Below, in pieces: positions 24,107 through 37,300 of a stretch of 64,000 bases of DNA. Each line of letters starts with the position of its first letter. Position 1 is the first letter of the stretch. The stretch is from Pohlia nutans (lineage: Eukaryota > Streptophyta > Bryopsida > Bryales > Mniaceae), in contig CM040096.1 in assembly GCA_022496805.1 (NCBI GenBank), positions 9,425,501-9,489,500 on the forward strand, given 5' to 3'. A model generated the notes under the pieces. It was not told where the DNA came from. It saw only the letters and a list, made by a program, of their open reading frames with translations, and did not search any database. The position numbers and the translations under genes were made by a program.

Positions 24107-24661
24107 TTAACCCCTAAATGACAAAGGCGGTAAGGACAAAACCTAAATGTGTCATAAAATGTTACTCCTACAACTTTGATGAAGTTTGGTTCAAAAGAGA
24201 AAATGATAAGCATGATGTTTGGTAATTATTTGTTCCGTCAAACTTTCAAAAAATGTTTTAAACACTCATCTAATGAATTAAGAAGCATTTACCATTTATT
24301 ATTCACCAAAATTACAAATTTATATTTTTTGAATTTGAAATTTGGTACGACTGGTTAAAACTAGACATTCTATTCTAAAATTTTAAAAAGCAAATATTTC
24401 AAAGGAGAGAACATCATTACTTTCCCAAAATAGAAAGTTTTATAACACTAGAACATTGTTGAGGTGTTTGTTTTTGAAAAATTCCTTAGTGAACCTCAAT
24501 ATTGCAAATGAAATGCATCAAACAACATTAGAACATGATCTCTACCCCCAATTTCGACAATAAATCAAAATTTTAAAAAACGTCAATTTCTGACCATGGG
24601 CAGTCACTGTTGTCAGTTAAGCTATGACCAGAAAATGGTTGATCAGTCATTTAGGAGTTAA
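24107..24661 (+). mobile_element. Nested piggyBac-like TTAA MITE, family C
   Basis: Starts TTAACCCCTAAATGAC and ends GTCATTTAGGAGTTAA, 555 bp, colinear with the copy at 47550-48094 ('gatgaagtttggttcaa', 'gaacatcattactttccc'). It is inserted in the family E element at a TTAA, which now flanks it on both sides. The related empty site near 46213 has only one such tetranucleotide (as TGTAA). Confidence 0.85.
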
Positions 24662-24911
24662 AGCAAAAAAAGCAAAAAAATCCAAAATACACTACACGGT
24701 GAACCATCTTTATGACTCTTTTTGTAGTTGGGACCCCATGTAAAATCTAAAAATAGTTATAATGATCTAAATTTAACTTGAAGGGGTGGCATAACCAAGC
24801 AAAATCATTCACGTAAAGAATTGGATGGAAAGCATCCACATAGCAATTGGATTTGAATAGTGAGTTCCATTCATAAAGCTAGTTTTGGTCTGGGCGGCAT
24901 TTAGGGGTTAA

Positions 24912-27059
24912 TTCTAATTCCAATATTTTTTTGGGAGCTCCAAATGTTCAGTTTGATTGTGAAGATATCTTTGGCTTTTTGAGATTTAGGCGATTCGACA
25001 ATGATCGGTGTCAAGAGAGGATGCTAGATATGGATTCCTAAATTTTGCTTCTTAACCCATAATGGATATATTAAGCCCCAGGGGCTTACGTTTGTATTGG
25101 AAGAATCTTGCTTGTAACTTCTACTCCATTGAACCAAACATGGTTTCTTAAATGCTAAACAAACATATTTAGGATCTTTGCTTTTGTAGAACGAAAATAA
25201 ATTAAAATATGACTGTGCTTAAAATAGATTTTAAAAGAGATTTTGGGTCATCATTTTTGGGTCATTAAAGGAAATCTGAGGCCTCTAGAAGGCTGCAAGT
25301 TACTATTCCTAAAAATTAATTCTAAAATAAATTAATAAAAAATTATTATAAATTATTAAAATTTGATATGGATCCGATATGATTGCCTCTTAGCTACGTT
25401 AGATTGGATATTAAAAATTTGATATTTTTTAATAATAATATTTTTTAAATTTTTAAATTTTGATAATATTTTTTAAATATTGTTTTTTTATAAAAAAAAC
25501 AATTTAATATTTCAAATGTTTATTATTAAAATAAAAAATTCAATAAAAAATTAGATCTTGGCACGAGTTCTAAAACGGCCTTATGGAGGCTTCAAATCTT
25601 TTCTAATGGTGGGAATTAGGAAACCTATGTCCTTAACCTTTAGGCGTCCATACTATAATTACTTGGTCAAACCTCATCGATTCCTCTCATTTAAAATATA
25701 TTATATTTTTTTGGTGTTGTTCTCACATAAGGTATTGTTGAATCAATTTACCCTTATTTTATCGTAATTATTTAAATTATAAAAAAAATATAAAAAAATA
25801 AATGTTTTTTTCTTTTAAAAATCATAGCAATTACAACCTTAAAACTCTAGCTACTTTTGATGAAGGGTAGTACTTTATGAAAAAAAGGATTTTCACAAAA
25901 ATCATTCAAGAAAACAAATTTTTTTGAGCTTTGGCATCTTTTCTCTATTTACTACTATCTCCCCCTGTTCCACCTTTTCCTTGTACTGTACAACTTGATG
26001 ATTTAGTCTTTTGGGGTGTCAAAACTTCAACCTTGATTTTTGTCAAAACCAAATTTTGATCTCGAGTAATTCTTGCCCATAGTAATTGCGTTGGAAAAGT
26101 ATAAATTTGAACTTTAGTACCATGTAAAGGACAACTAATTTTTCTTTTGTTCGAAGAACGTGGTAGGCTTATTTGTGTAGTTCTTATGTTGATGCAATTG
26201 TGTTATAGATTACACGCTAATGTAATACACTCGCCAATTGTTAGATGGTTTCAAGTAAATTTTTTTTAACTGGTCTTCATGTAGGGTAAGCCCCTTCGTT
26301 TGGGGCTTACCTCCAATTTGTCCCAACCACTTGACTATTGCATTGTAGCAAGGCCTCATTTTTGGTAAGTCACTCACTTATGGACTTGGAGCATGTTCAC
26401 CAGTGCGCTAATATCTATATTTTCTGAACATGATATACCGACCCCCCGGGGATGCACTCTACATTATGTTTGAGAACCACGTGCGTTCATGACCCCTTCT
26501 GAAAACCTCTTGTATAAGAGAGGTTATATGTCTAAATACCTATGTATACATATATATATTCCGTTTTAAATATATGTTCAATGTAAGTATACGTGAATAT
26601 TTTTAGTTCTAAATGTGTTTATGGTGTGTATACGTAATACAATAATGTTCAAATTAATACTCCTTCTATGCACTCACGTATACTCATACATGTTTAGTAC
26701 GAAGCAACCCCCGGGACCAATCCAAACCTAAATTTTGCTAAAGAAGAAGAATCTGGCTGGTATCTACAAGCAATACACCAGCCTCAAATGCTTTGGGTGG
26801 CCAAGAGTCTTTTCAAAGTCAAATCAAGACCTTGATTTTTAGCAAGAAATTTGAGAATACCAATCATTGATGGGAATACTCTTATCCTACACGTGTAGAG
26901 TGGATAGCCTATGGCCGTCGTTCTTTATCTTTCCAATTGTTCATGATCGAACTGATGGATGAGAGTTGGATGAACAAAATGTTCACAAAAGCGGATGAAC
27001 GGGAGTGCGGAGAGCCTGAGAGTCACAGAAGGGGATGAACAGGGGAGTCACGTTGTTAC
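24912..27059. other. Intergenic, AT-rich; promoter side of the TNO1-like gene at its right end
   Basis: No supported gene. Two inverted copies of 'aagccccaggggcttacg' type wording occur (25075-25092 and 26287-26310), which may be the ends of an unrecognised 1.2-kb insertion. The last few hundred bases must hold the TNO1-like promoter, but no core element was identified with confidence. Confidence 0.4.
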
Positions 27060-27410
27060 ACGCTGTAATTGCCGTCCTTTAGAAAGCTGAGGCATATTCT
27101 CTCGCACGGTGCGGGAGCAATAATTTTCGGACACCGAGGTTCCCGTTTGCTCCAGCAATCAACTTCGCTCCTTCGCATCATCGCAGTGAGAGCAGCATCT
27201 CCCACGTTGTTGTGGCCACTCACAACAGCGCTGTGGAGTCACAATAATGCTCACAGTTTTACACTTTCCTCTGTGAGGGTTTCCAGCCAGGGTTTGTTAG
27301 GGTTTTGTGCTCTGGCCAATTTTAGGGCTCGAATCCTGGCGCATTTGCTTGCGCTTTGGCGTCCAACACGAAGAACGCGCCCTTCAGAACCTTCGGATTT
27401 CTTGATTCTG
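27060..27410 (+). promoter_or_regulatory. 5' leader exon of the TNO1-like gene
   Basis: A GC-richer segment ends at a good donor (TTCTG followed by GTAAGG, 27410/27411). An acceptor at 28280-28281 (TTGGACAG) would place a 23-nt leader remnant before the start codon at 28305. That remnant holds out-of-frame ATGs: one begins a three-codon uORF (ATG CCA GAT TAA at 28283), and others lie at 28294 and 28300. A leader intron of about 870 bp is implied. The extent of the exon is inferred. Confidence 0.45.
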
Positions 27411-28304
27411 GTAAGGTCCTTCGGGTATTTTGCCGATGAAATGTAATGCAGCGATCTTGTGTTTTTGTTCGGTTCGGGTGTGCCTGTTTTAGGACAGGAC
27501 TCTCGGAGGATCATAGCTTTCGTATTACCTTATTGAGACCAAATTTTGTCGGTTGGAGTAATTGTTATCATTCAGAGCTCGGAAATGGGATAGGTGACGG
27601 GTAATGGATAGTTTTTGTTTTTCTGGTTTCTTTTTGTTTTTTCCCTGGAGATGTATTTGTATAGAGTAGATATTGATCCACAAACAGGCTTGGTAGTGTG
27701 AGCTGAATAATGTGATTGTAAAGTAACCAACGACATATTAAGCGCTGAGCATCATTTGTATTATTAGAATGGCCAGATTTTTAAATAACTTGTATGTAAA
27801 ACACAGAGGATTCCGAGAATGCATTATTTGGATAAAAGTTTGACTGGTAGATGACCTAAAGCCGGCAGGAGGAGTTTTGATGTTGTACATTCCGAAAGTC
27901 AATTAATTGATTCATTCTGCAAGGTTTTGGGGTGTCGCAATTAGGTACCTCTACCTTAGAGTGAGTGTTACTTGACGTATACGCTGCTACTAATTTGTAG
28001 ATTTATGTGCTATTCGGAAACGCTCTTTTGGTTCTTACATGTATATGTTCTTTCGTAATCAGAATTAAATGAGGCGTCTGCGACGCGTGGCTTCATCAGC
28101 AACTGATTTTTCCGGGGCTGGTTGCCGGAAGCCTCTGTTGGATTGAATGAACATTTAGGTATTGATTACATTTGTAAGTTTTTGTTTCATGATTTTCAAG
28201 CACCAGTTGTTTTGAGCATTGATGACTTTCTTGGTATTTGGAAGCTTCTGCCGGTCAGCACTCTCACTTACTGTTGGACAGGATGCCAGATTAATGGTGA
28301 TGCA

Positions 28305-31300
28305 ATGGACAAGGGGAAGACTAAAACTGACCTTCGAGCTGCTGGCAAAAAGCGGGTACACGCTCTACCTTAATAATACTTGAAGTTCATCGATGCGAAT
28401 GATGGGAGACGCTCACAGCACTGTTTGCAGTCTGAAGCGGGCTGTCTGTTCTTCAGCCTGGATATAGTACCGTGGTGTCTTTCCGTCCGCGTTCAACGTC
28501 TTTACTCAATCTCGATACCATAGTTCACATCGTGGTGTGTGAATTTGATTGGCATGAAATATTCTTGGTTTGATCACTGACGGGGTGCTTATGCATGGAT
28601 CTATGCACATTTATATTCTTGAATAAATCCCAGCTGGAGGAATTTCGTCAGAAGCGGCAGCAGAAGGGGAGCTCGACCAAACCTAGCAGTAATACTGCTT
28701 TAAAAGCTTTGACTGAAAGCGAGCAGAATTCTGGAGAGAATGCTGTTGAGGAAATCTCAAGACGTGATTCTCTTGTTAAAGAGGAGGCACAGAGATCTTT
28801 TCCTGAAAAAGATGGAGGTGTTGAGTCGGTTGTGGACCATGTACATGGGGTTACAAAGGCCCTTGAAGAACATCATGGGGTTGATGTCGTTTTTGATACT
28901 TCTCCTGCATCCTCTGTGACATCATCCATTCAGAGGTTGAAAGTCCGTGGTCAACTGGCTCCGGAAACCTCAGAACAAGGTATAGAGTCTCCATGTGAGC
29001 CCGGAAGTAGGAATGGCAACTTGGAAGACAAAGATCGAGAAGCTGTTTACACAATATTGTGGGAAAATCATGGAACGGATCATTCTCAGCGGAATGAAGA
29101 GTGGCAAGAGAGAACATTCGATGGTGGGGCAAGCCTTAATGAAAGGGCAATTGATCAGGGAAATTACTCCAGTTTTCGGGTGGATGACGAGAACTACGGA
29201 AGTGAATCAAAAGAGGGCTTAAGTACGCAGAGGAAGTTGAGCGGGAATTCGATTGATGCCGTTGACAAGTTTCAGTCACCTGAGGTGGGTCGCTTGAGTC
29301 ACGATCATGTTTGTCATCAGCATCTAGAATGCATGCAACCCTTGGTCATTGGGTTTTACATAGTCGCACTGGCCAGATAAATAATGTAATGTATTGTGGT
29401 CTTCTTGAGCAAATTGTAATCTCGGTTGTTACAACCAGATGTGATTGGGCTTGGTACATATTCTGATAATGTACTGTGGTGGTGAGCCTTCTGGAAGTTT
29501 GTTTCCGGGATGCTGATATTCTTGATGAGGAATGTTTTATTCAGGCGACTTTTACAAAGATATTATGTTAACTTGCCTCGGGTTATGATTGAACTTGCTC
29601 AACGTCTTCACATGGTAGGTTTCGATGTTGTATGTGTCCAATTAATCTCTCTGCTTGTTTCTCTCAAATAACAGTACAATTGTTGCAGAGAACAAAGGAG
29701 CCTGTGCATGATGCTGGAGCCGAGGAAGGTAGGACAGATGTTTTTCCTGTGGGTCCAGGTTTCAAAGGACACTCATCATTTTCGAATGAGGAAAGTACTG
29801 AGGAGAGAATGCTACCTGAGGGGAATGGAAAATTGGTGAAGGAGAAATCTGACATGGCTTCTGAGGTAACATTGTTGCTCCAGAAGCTAGAGCAAATCGT
29901 AGAGGAATCTGGAAGGGAGAGAGAATTTCATGAAAATGAGATTAGCTCCTTGAAGTCTCAAGCCAGGGAAAAAGATGAGGCGGTGTCCGCAAGAGATGCT
30001 CAGCTGGAAGAGTTGGAAGTTGCCAAAGCACTATCTGAGCAAAAGTTGCGCACTGCTCTGGATAGAACTGAAATGGAGAAAGAGCAGTTACTTCAAGAGT
30101 GTATGGATGTAAGATCTCAAGTTGGCAAACTGGCTGAGGAAAGGGACAAGTTTTTGAGCAGTATAGATGTTTATGAGAAGGATTTGGTGGTGTTGAGGGC
30201 AGATTCCACTAAACTGGCGATCCAGGTGAGCTTCACAGATTATAAGTTCATTGGACTTGCAATATTGTACTTGTTCTTTGTCTTCAACGAGTGAAAACCA
30301 TGAACATGATTTTGTCAGGTTCTTATCCTCCTAGTATCCAACTTGGTAAACACTTACAATCTACGTCTTTCTTGTACAAAATTCAGATGAACCATTTATC
30401 AGAAGAGAAGAATCAATTGACTACGGAGCTATATGCTGCAAGGGAGCAAGCCACGGCAGCCCTTGAACACGAAGCTCAGCTTCTGCGCACTTTGAGGGGA
30501 TTAGAAGAAGAAAGAGAGGGTGAAAGAACTCGATTGAAAAATTTGGAAGTGCAGCTTCAAGATATTCTATCGCAGAAGACGCAGTTAGAAGTCAGATTTG
30601 GTGAATCGGCTGATGTCTTGGAAGAGCTGAGAGTTGTGAACAAACAACTATCAGATGAATTAGCAGAATCAGAGCGAGAGAGGAACATTTCGAGGGATTC
30701 CATTAAGACTTTGGAAGACGAGCAACTGAAGTATCATGCCCTTGTTGAAAATCTAACTCATCGATTGAGTATTTATGAAGAAAAGGAGGCAGCCTCTGAG
30801 GCTTTATATATACAGGTGAAAAATTCTGAAGAAGAATGTAAACGCTTGAAGTTAGTAGTCGAGAATCTAGAGATTGACCTCCATTCTCTGGAAGGTGAAA
30901 AAGCCGAATTTGGTTCCAAATTTATGGACCTGCAAGTAGAAAAGGAAGAACTCATTACCGAGGTTGAAATTACAAAGAATGAGCTAAAGGTATCGCAGAG
31001 CCAACTGGAAGTATCACGAACTCAGGAGTCAGAGATAGTTGAGGAGCTTACAACTGTAAAGCTTGAACTTACCAAGACTCTGGCAGAAAAAACTAAAATT
31101 CAGTCGGACGAAGAGGAGTCTAGACGGAAGCTGGAGCATCTTAAGGTCCAATTTGGAAAGCTTGAAATCGAAAGGAGCCATATTGAAGAATATTTGGGGC
31201 AAAAATTGCAGCTTATAGAGGAGAATGTCAGGGTCTTGGAGGAACAGAAGGTTGGCCTAGAGGAGCTGCTTGCAGGAGCAAAGCATGATCTGGAACAACT

Positions 31301-34300
31301 CAACGAGCAAGTAAGGAAACTTGATGCTGAGAAAGCAGTATTAAAAGTGACTTCAGCTATCGCAGTTGAAGCACTTGAACAGCAAGTTCGACGCCTGGGT
31401 AGTGAGCGCTCAGAGTTGGAAGAAAGATGCCAAACTTTGAGCGCGGAGCTTCAGCTTTTAAACGAGAAAGTAAGCTCTCTTGTTGCAGAGAAGGTGGGAA
31501 TGGAGGCAACAGCTGAGATGCTACATCGGAAAGCAACTGTCTTAGAAGATCACAATTCTGAGTTAGACAAACGCTCCAATGTGTTGACTGAAGAAAAACA
31601 TCGATTGGTCAGCGAGCTTGCAAGTTCTCAACGTGCCTTAGAAACCATACAGGGTGAGAAGGTCCAACTTGAGTCAGAGCTTCGGCTGTTGCAAGAAGAA
31701 CTGCTAAAGACCAAGGAAGAAAGGGAACAGATTCGGTCGGACTGGGATACCTTTCAGGAGAAATTGAATGGTATTACTTCTGAGAAGGAAGTTGTAGTCA
31801 ACCAGCTCAAAGAATCCCAGGAGGCCCTGCAGAAAATAAGTGAGGAGAGCGAGAGCGTTGCATCCGAACTTAGTGCAGTGCTGAAGAGATTTGATGAGTC
31901 CACAGAATCGAATAATAAGCTCACTGGTGATCTTCAGTCCCTCCGAGATAAGCTTCAAGGAGCTGAGGAAGTGAAAGCTCGTATTGAGATTGAGCTAGAA
32001 GAATCACTCTTAAAATTGAATGACAGCATTCAAGACAAAATCTTGCTGAGTAATAAGCTAGACACTCTTCTTCACAGTGTCGAAGTCCTGGAGATTGAAA
32101 AGGTTGAGTTCGGATTCCATGTGCAACAGCTCCAAGAAACTGTTAAACAAAAGGATGAGGAAATAAGTACACGTAAAGATGAAAGGAAGCAATATGAGGT
32201 CGATAGTTTTGCAAAGTTGGAGGCCGAGGCTGCTAAATCCCGTGAGTTAATTACTGAAATCTGCCAATTGAAAGCTGAGTTACAAATATTGGAGCAACAG
32301 TTACTAGAGCAGCGAGATCAGAAGAACTACAAGGCTTCTGATGAACCTAGTTCACCTACTTCAGGCAAGGAAAGTGAGAATATGTCACTGGTGGATTTCG
32401 AAAATGGGAGCCCCAGGAGCCATGCTGCAAATGTGAAGCTCGTCAAGAAGTTGGTTGAAGTATTTGAGGGCAAAGTAACCGATGACGTACCAATCCAGAA
32501 CCAACGTGGTATTGTATCTCCCGTCACACAGTTTTTGATTCAGGTATTACTCCTTGTGTTTTGCTTTATTTTTCATGCTAGCTGTACTTCATGTCCTTCA
32601 TGTGGAGATCCTACAATTAAGCGTCTTGCTGCAATCGTTACTGTTTTATTGTTAGGCAAAATCACCTTTGTGAAGTTCTTTCTGACGATTGATATGAACT
32701 CATCATGTATCTTTACTGTATGGTCTGTATCAGGTTGTTGACTGACATATTGACTGACATATTGATTGCAAGTGCTTGGGGTCGTGTTGTTAAGTACAAA
32801 CATCCATGCATGTCTGTTGTTTGATAATTGATGGGGGAGTATAATGTGGGGAGAGTGCATTTTTGTGTCTGCTGTTCTATGCTTCACTATGGTTTGAGGC
32901 ATGGTTTTGTGCCAGATTTGGTTTTCATATGCCTTGCGAAGCATTTACAGACTACTCTTTTCTTAATTGATTTTTAGTATCCTTGGCATAACACAATTCA
33001 AGATTTAATTAATTAATTATGTATGTCTACTTGTGTCAATCTCTGTTTGAAATTGTAGGCACAAGCTATGAAGAGGACGACTGATGACTTGCAACGAGAT
33101 CGAGATACTGCTATGCTGGCAGAAACAAACCTACGTGTAGACTTTGACTCACTAACAAAGAAGTTACATGATGTTAGTGAGGAAAGGTTTAACCTTCAGG
33201 CAATTGTTACAGAGCTACAGGAAAAGCTGGCAACTGCACATGCAGATTGCAGCCATTTAAACCAAACCATTGATAATTTGATAAATGGAGATGGAGAGGG
33301 GGTAAAATTGGTTGCTGTACTTGAGGCAGACAAGTGTGCCTTGCACGCACAAACTCTTGAGCTTGCAGAGAAACTGAAGGCAGCTGAGGAATCATTACGT
33401 TCCATGTCAGAGGACCAAGCTGAGTTGGTTGCGAAAGCTCACAAGTTGGAGGAAGAGCGGGATTTGGCCAGGACAGACCTGCACGTTCTGACAGAGAGCA
33501 ACAATATTCTTCAAGTAGAGAGGAGTGCTCTCATCTCAGAGAAGGAAGTCTTGAAGACTGAGCTAGAGGTGAAGATGACCAATGAGACAGAAGCGAGAGC
33601 AGTGTATGAAGGACATATCAAGGCTTTGACTTCCAGCTTGGCGGAAGCAGATAATCAACTAAATTTATTCAAGAATGAACGTACTGATTTTGAGAAGAAG
33701 CTGCTAGGGGTGGTGAATCGAGAATTTCCAGATCGCGAACTGGAGCTATCTGGTACTGTTGAGAGCACGCTTGACTTTTGCTGGTTTCTGGTTGGAGCGA
33801 TCCTTGAAGGCACCTCAAAGAAACTCGAAGATATGCAGATGACGTTGTCGCATGAAAATTCTGAACTGAATGCGATACTAGCGGAGGAACGATTGCAGCA
33901 TCAAGCAAGCGTTGTAGATGTTGAGGTTGTTAGAGAGGTGTTACGGCAGGAGAGAGATGGGCTTTTTGAGAAAGTCAAGTCGCTCGAGAGCGAACTAACG
34001 CTGCTTCAGGAAGAGCAGGAGCGTGTTTCCCATGAGTATCATGCCTTGTTGGAGCTTGAAGCGAAAGCCAAAGTAGACAGGCAGGAGAAAATTCAGATGC
34101 TTGAATCTACTGTTGATGATCTACAACGAGGATCAGAGGAGAGGGAAGCCGAGGAGGCTGAAGCTAGATCTGTGTACGAAAGGGACATGAAGTTGCTGAA
34201 CTCCAGGTTGCAGAGCATCCAAACCGAGTTAGACAAAGTCAGAGATCTGCACATTCGTTTCGATGAAAAGTTGGAGAGTGCAGCTCGAGTGGTTCTTCCA

Positions 34301-37300
34301 ATCCTTGAAGTCAAGCCAGTTGATTTCGAAGACAACCTTTTCGATTACTCCTGGGCAATTGTGAATTTGATCCTTGAGGAATATTCTAGGAGGCTGCAAC
34401 ATGCCCATGCAGATATGACAGATTTGGAGAGCAGGATGAACTCAGGAAAGGAGGAAGAGATTCGAGTACTGCAGGAGCTGGTGCAACGGATTACAGAAGA
34501 GCTTGCCGCAGCAAAAGAGGAAAGAAACGAGGTTTCAGAGAAGGTCAAGGTTCTCGAGGTGGAACGAATGCTGCTTCAGGAAGAGCAAGAGCGTGTGGCC
34601 CAAGAGTTGGAGCTTGAAGCGAAAGCCAAAGTAGATAGGCTGGAAAAAATTCAATTGCTTGAATCTACTGTGGATGATCTACAAAGAGGATTAGAGGAGA
34701 GGGAAGCCAGGGAGGCTGAAGCTAGATCTGTGTACGAAGGGGACATGGAATTGCTGAACTCTAGGTTGCAGAGCATCCAAGCCGAGTTAGACAAAGTCAG
34801 AGATCTGCACATTCGTTTCGATGCAAAGTTGGAAAGTGCAGCTCGAGAGGTTCTTCCAATCATTGAGGTCAAGCCAGTTGATTTCGACGACAACCATTTC
34901 GATTACTCCTGGGCAATTGTGAATTTGATCCTTGAGGAATATTCTAGGAGGCTGCAACATGCACATGCAGATATGACGACAGAGTTGGAGAGCAAGGTGA
35001 ACTCAGGAAAGGAGGAAGAGATTCGAGTACTGCAGGAGCTGGTGCAACGGACTTTAGAAGAGCTTACTGTGGCAAAAGAGGAGAAGGGTGTTGCACAGTC
35101 AGAACTTGCGCAATCTGAAAAGAGGTTGGCTAGCACCAAGGAGAGACTCACGCTGGCTATTAATAAAGGGAAGTCAATTGTTGTTCAACGTGATGCTGTG
35201 AAAGCAGCTCTGGCTGAAAAGACTGGAGAGCTTCAACGGGTTGCTTCTGAACACAAAGAGGTAGTAAGTCTCTATTGTTTTTTCGATTTGATGCAGGTTC
35301 CGCAGTTACTATCTAACTCTGCATATTTCTTATGTTCTATTTGATCACGTTGAGGATAACTTTTCTGTATACTGGGAATTTTGCAGATGATGCAACTTAA
35401 GGATATTGCTTTGCAAGAAGCAGAAGCAGGAGCCCTCTCCCTGAAAGTCAAAGCTGATCATGCAGAGATACTAAAAGGACAACTAGTTGAAGCCCATAAT
35501 ACTTCTGAAAGATTAGAGAACTCTCTGTCTGAAACAATGAGTGCTCTGACTGATTTGGAGATTGCAGTTGATAAGATCACCCCTCCAGCAGATCATGTAT
35601 TGGAAACAAGAGTAGCCAAGCTCGAGTGGGTGGCAGCAACTCTTAAGGACCTACAAATGCGCCTCAGCTACTATGAAAGTAAAGCTGAAAGTCTTGTTAC
35701 GGATCTTACAATTGTGTCAAATGAGAAGGAGGTTGTTTTGCAGCAGTTGCAGGATGTGTTATTGAACTATAAACAACTTGAGAAAATCACTGATGAAGAT
35801 GCATCAAGTATAGCGGCCCATAAGTCCGAGATTGAGAATTTGCAAGACCTGATCGCTACGATGGAAGCGGAGGCTTCACAACATATCAAAATGCAGCAAG
35901 CTGTTAGTATGGCAATTGAGGTGCTTTACTCCTCAGGACAGGTATATTATATTAATGCAACCTTTTAAATTTTTCTTATGTGGATCACTCTGTTTTATGC
36001 AGCTTTAGATGCTTTGTTGCAATTTTGCAAGATTTTTCATATTGGAGAGATTCTGGTGTTCTGGAGCGCTTTAATTGCTGTTAATTCTATTCGACCTGTT
36101 TTCACTTAGACAAATAGGACGTGGATGATGTTCCTCGTGATTCTGTGAAATTAAACTGCAAGTAGTACAAATACGTACGCACGTGTTTTTATTTTACACG
36201 TTATTTGTTTTGTCAGGGTCATCACCTTTCGCACTGTTTGGTAGTACTGACGTCCTGCTTCTGCGCTCTGCAGGATTCCGAAGTGGATCGTACTCTCTCA
36301 AGTTCCAAACTGGATCGTACTCTCTCAAGTTCCGAACTGGGTGCAGCTGTGAGTTTTCATGTCAACAAGTACAAATCTGCTGTGCATGAATCGGATAAGC
36401 TCAGGGAAGAGGCCAATTCTCTCAGGGGTGTGATTGAGAAGTTAGAAGAAGAGAAAGCTTTCTTTTCAGATGAAAAACTACAAAGTTTACAGGGAATGCT
36501 GCAGACACGAGACATTGAGTTGAGAGACGCGACATCAAAGTTGGAAGGAGCCACTAGAGTCTCTTCTGAGCAAGAGCAAGAGATTAGAGCCTATGTGCAG
36601 CAAAATAAAAGACTCAAAGAGGAGCTGATTAAATGCAACGAAGACCTCGGGATGCTAAAATCAAACTTCAATATGGCTGAGAAGAAGATAATAGGCCTGA
36701 AGAATGAGTTGTATGAAGTAGTTGATTCTTTCAAGAGCATTCCGGAGGAACGTAATTCACAGGTTGAAGATGGGACATTCTCAATGAACGTAATGGTCAC
36801 GGAAGTGAACTCGTTAGTAAAGACAATCGTCGAGCAAGCGCATGGAAGGGCGATGGAATTGCAGACAGCGAACGAGAGGGAAATGGCTGCTTTGTTGCTG
36901 GAATCAAACACAAATAAGGAACTCCTTACAAAATTTGAACAAGACTTTTTGTACTCCAGGAATGTGGCTCAAGGTATCAACTGGTTGTACAGTCCCTCGC
37001 CTCCTCCATCGTCGTTGCTTGATTGGGTCACATGGCTTATTGATGCTCTTCAAGAAGAACACACAAAGTCCGAGCAAGCTTTTCAAGAATTAGAGTCAAT
37101 GACTAAGACCGTCGATGAGAAGACCCTTGAAGTGCAAAGTCTTCAAGAGAAAAGTGATTTTCTATTCGTTGAGCTCTCTAATCAGCAGAATGAGAAAGAA
37201 GCAGTTGCTGAGGAGCTGCGGAGGAAAGATCTTGACCTCCAGATTGTGAAGGGTAAGCTTCAGGAGCTGGCAGAGAACAACCTTGCGCTTGAGTCGGAGG

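Larger units (their letters stand above)
23558..24911 (+). mobile_element. TTAA element, family E, interrupted by a nested TTAA element
   Basis: Borders are TTAACCACTAAACGTC (left) and GGCATTTAGGGGTTAA (right). The outer parts (23960-24106 and 24662-24911) are colinear with an uninterrupted relative at about 46083-46486, sharing 'caataaaacactcaatttt', 'gtagaactcattttcatggg' and 'gttgggaccccatgtaaaat'. A minisatellite lies in the left part. It is non-coding. Confidence 0.75.
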
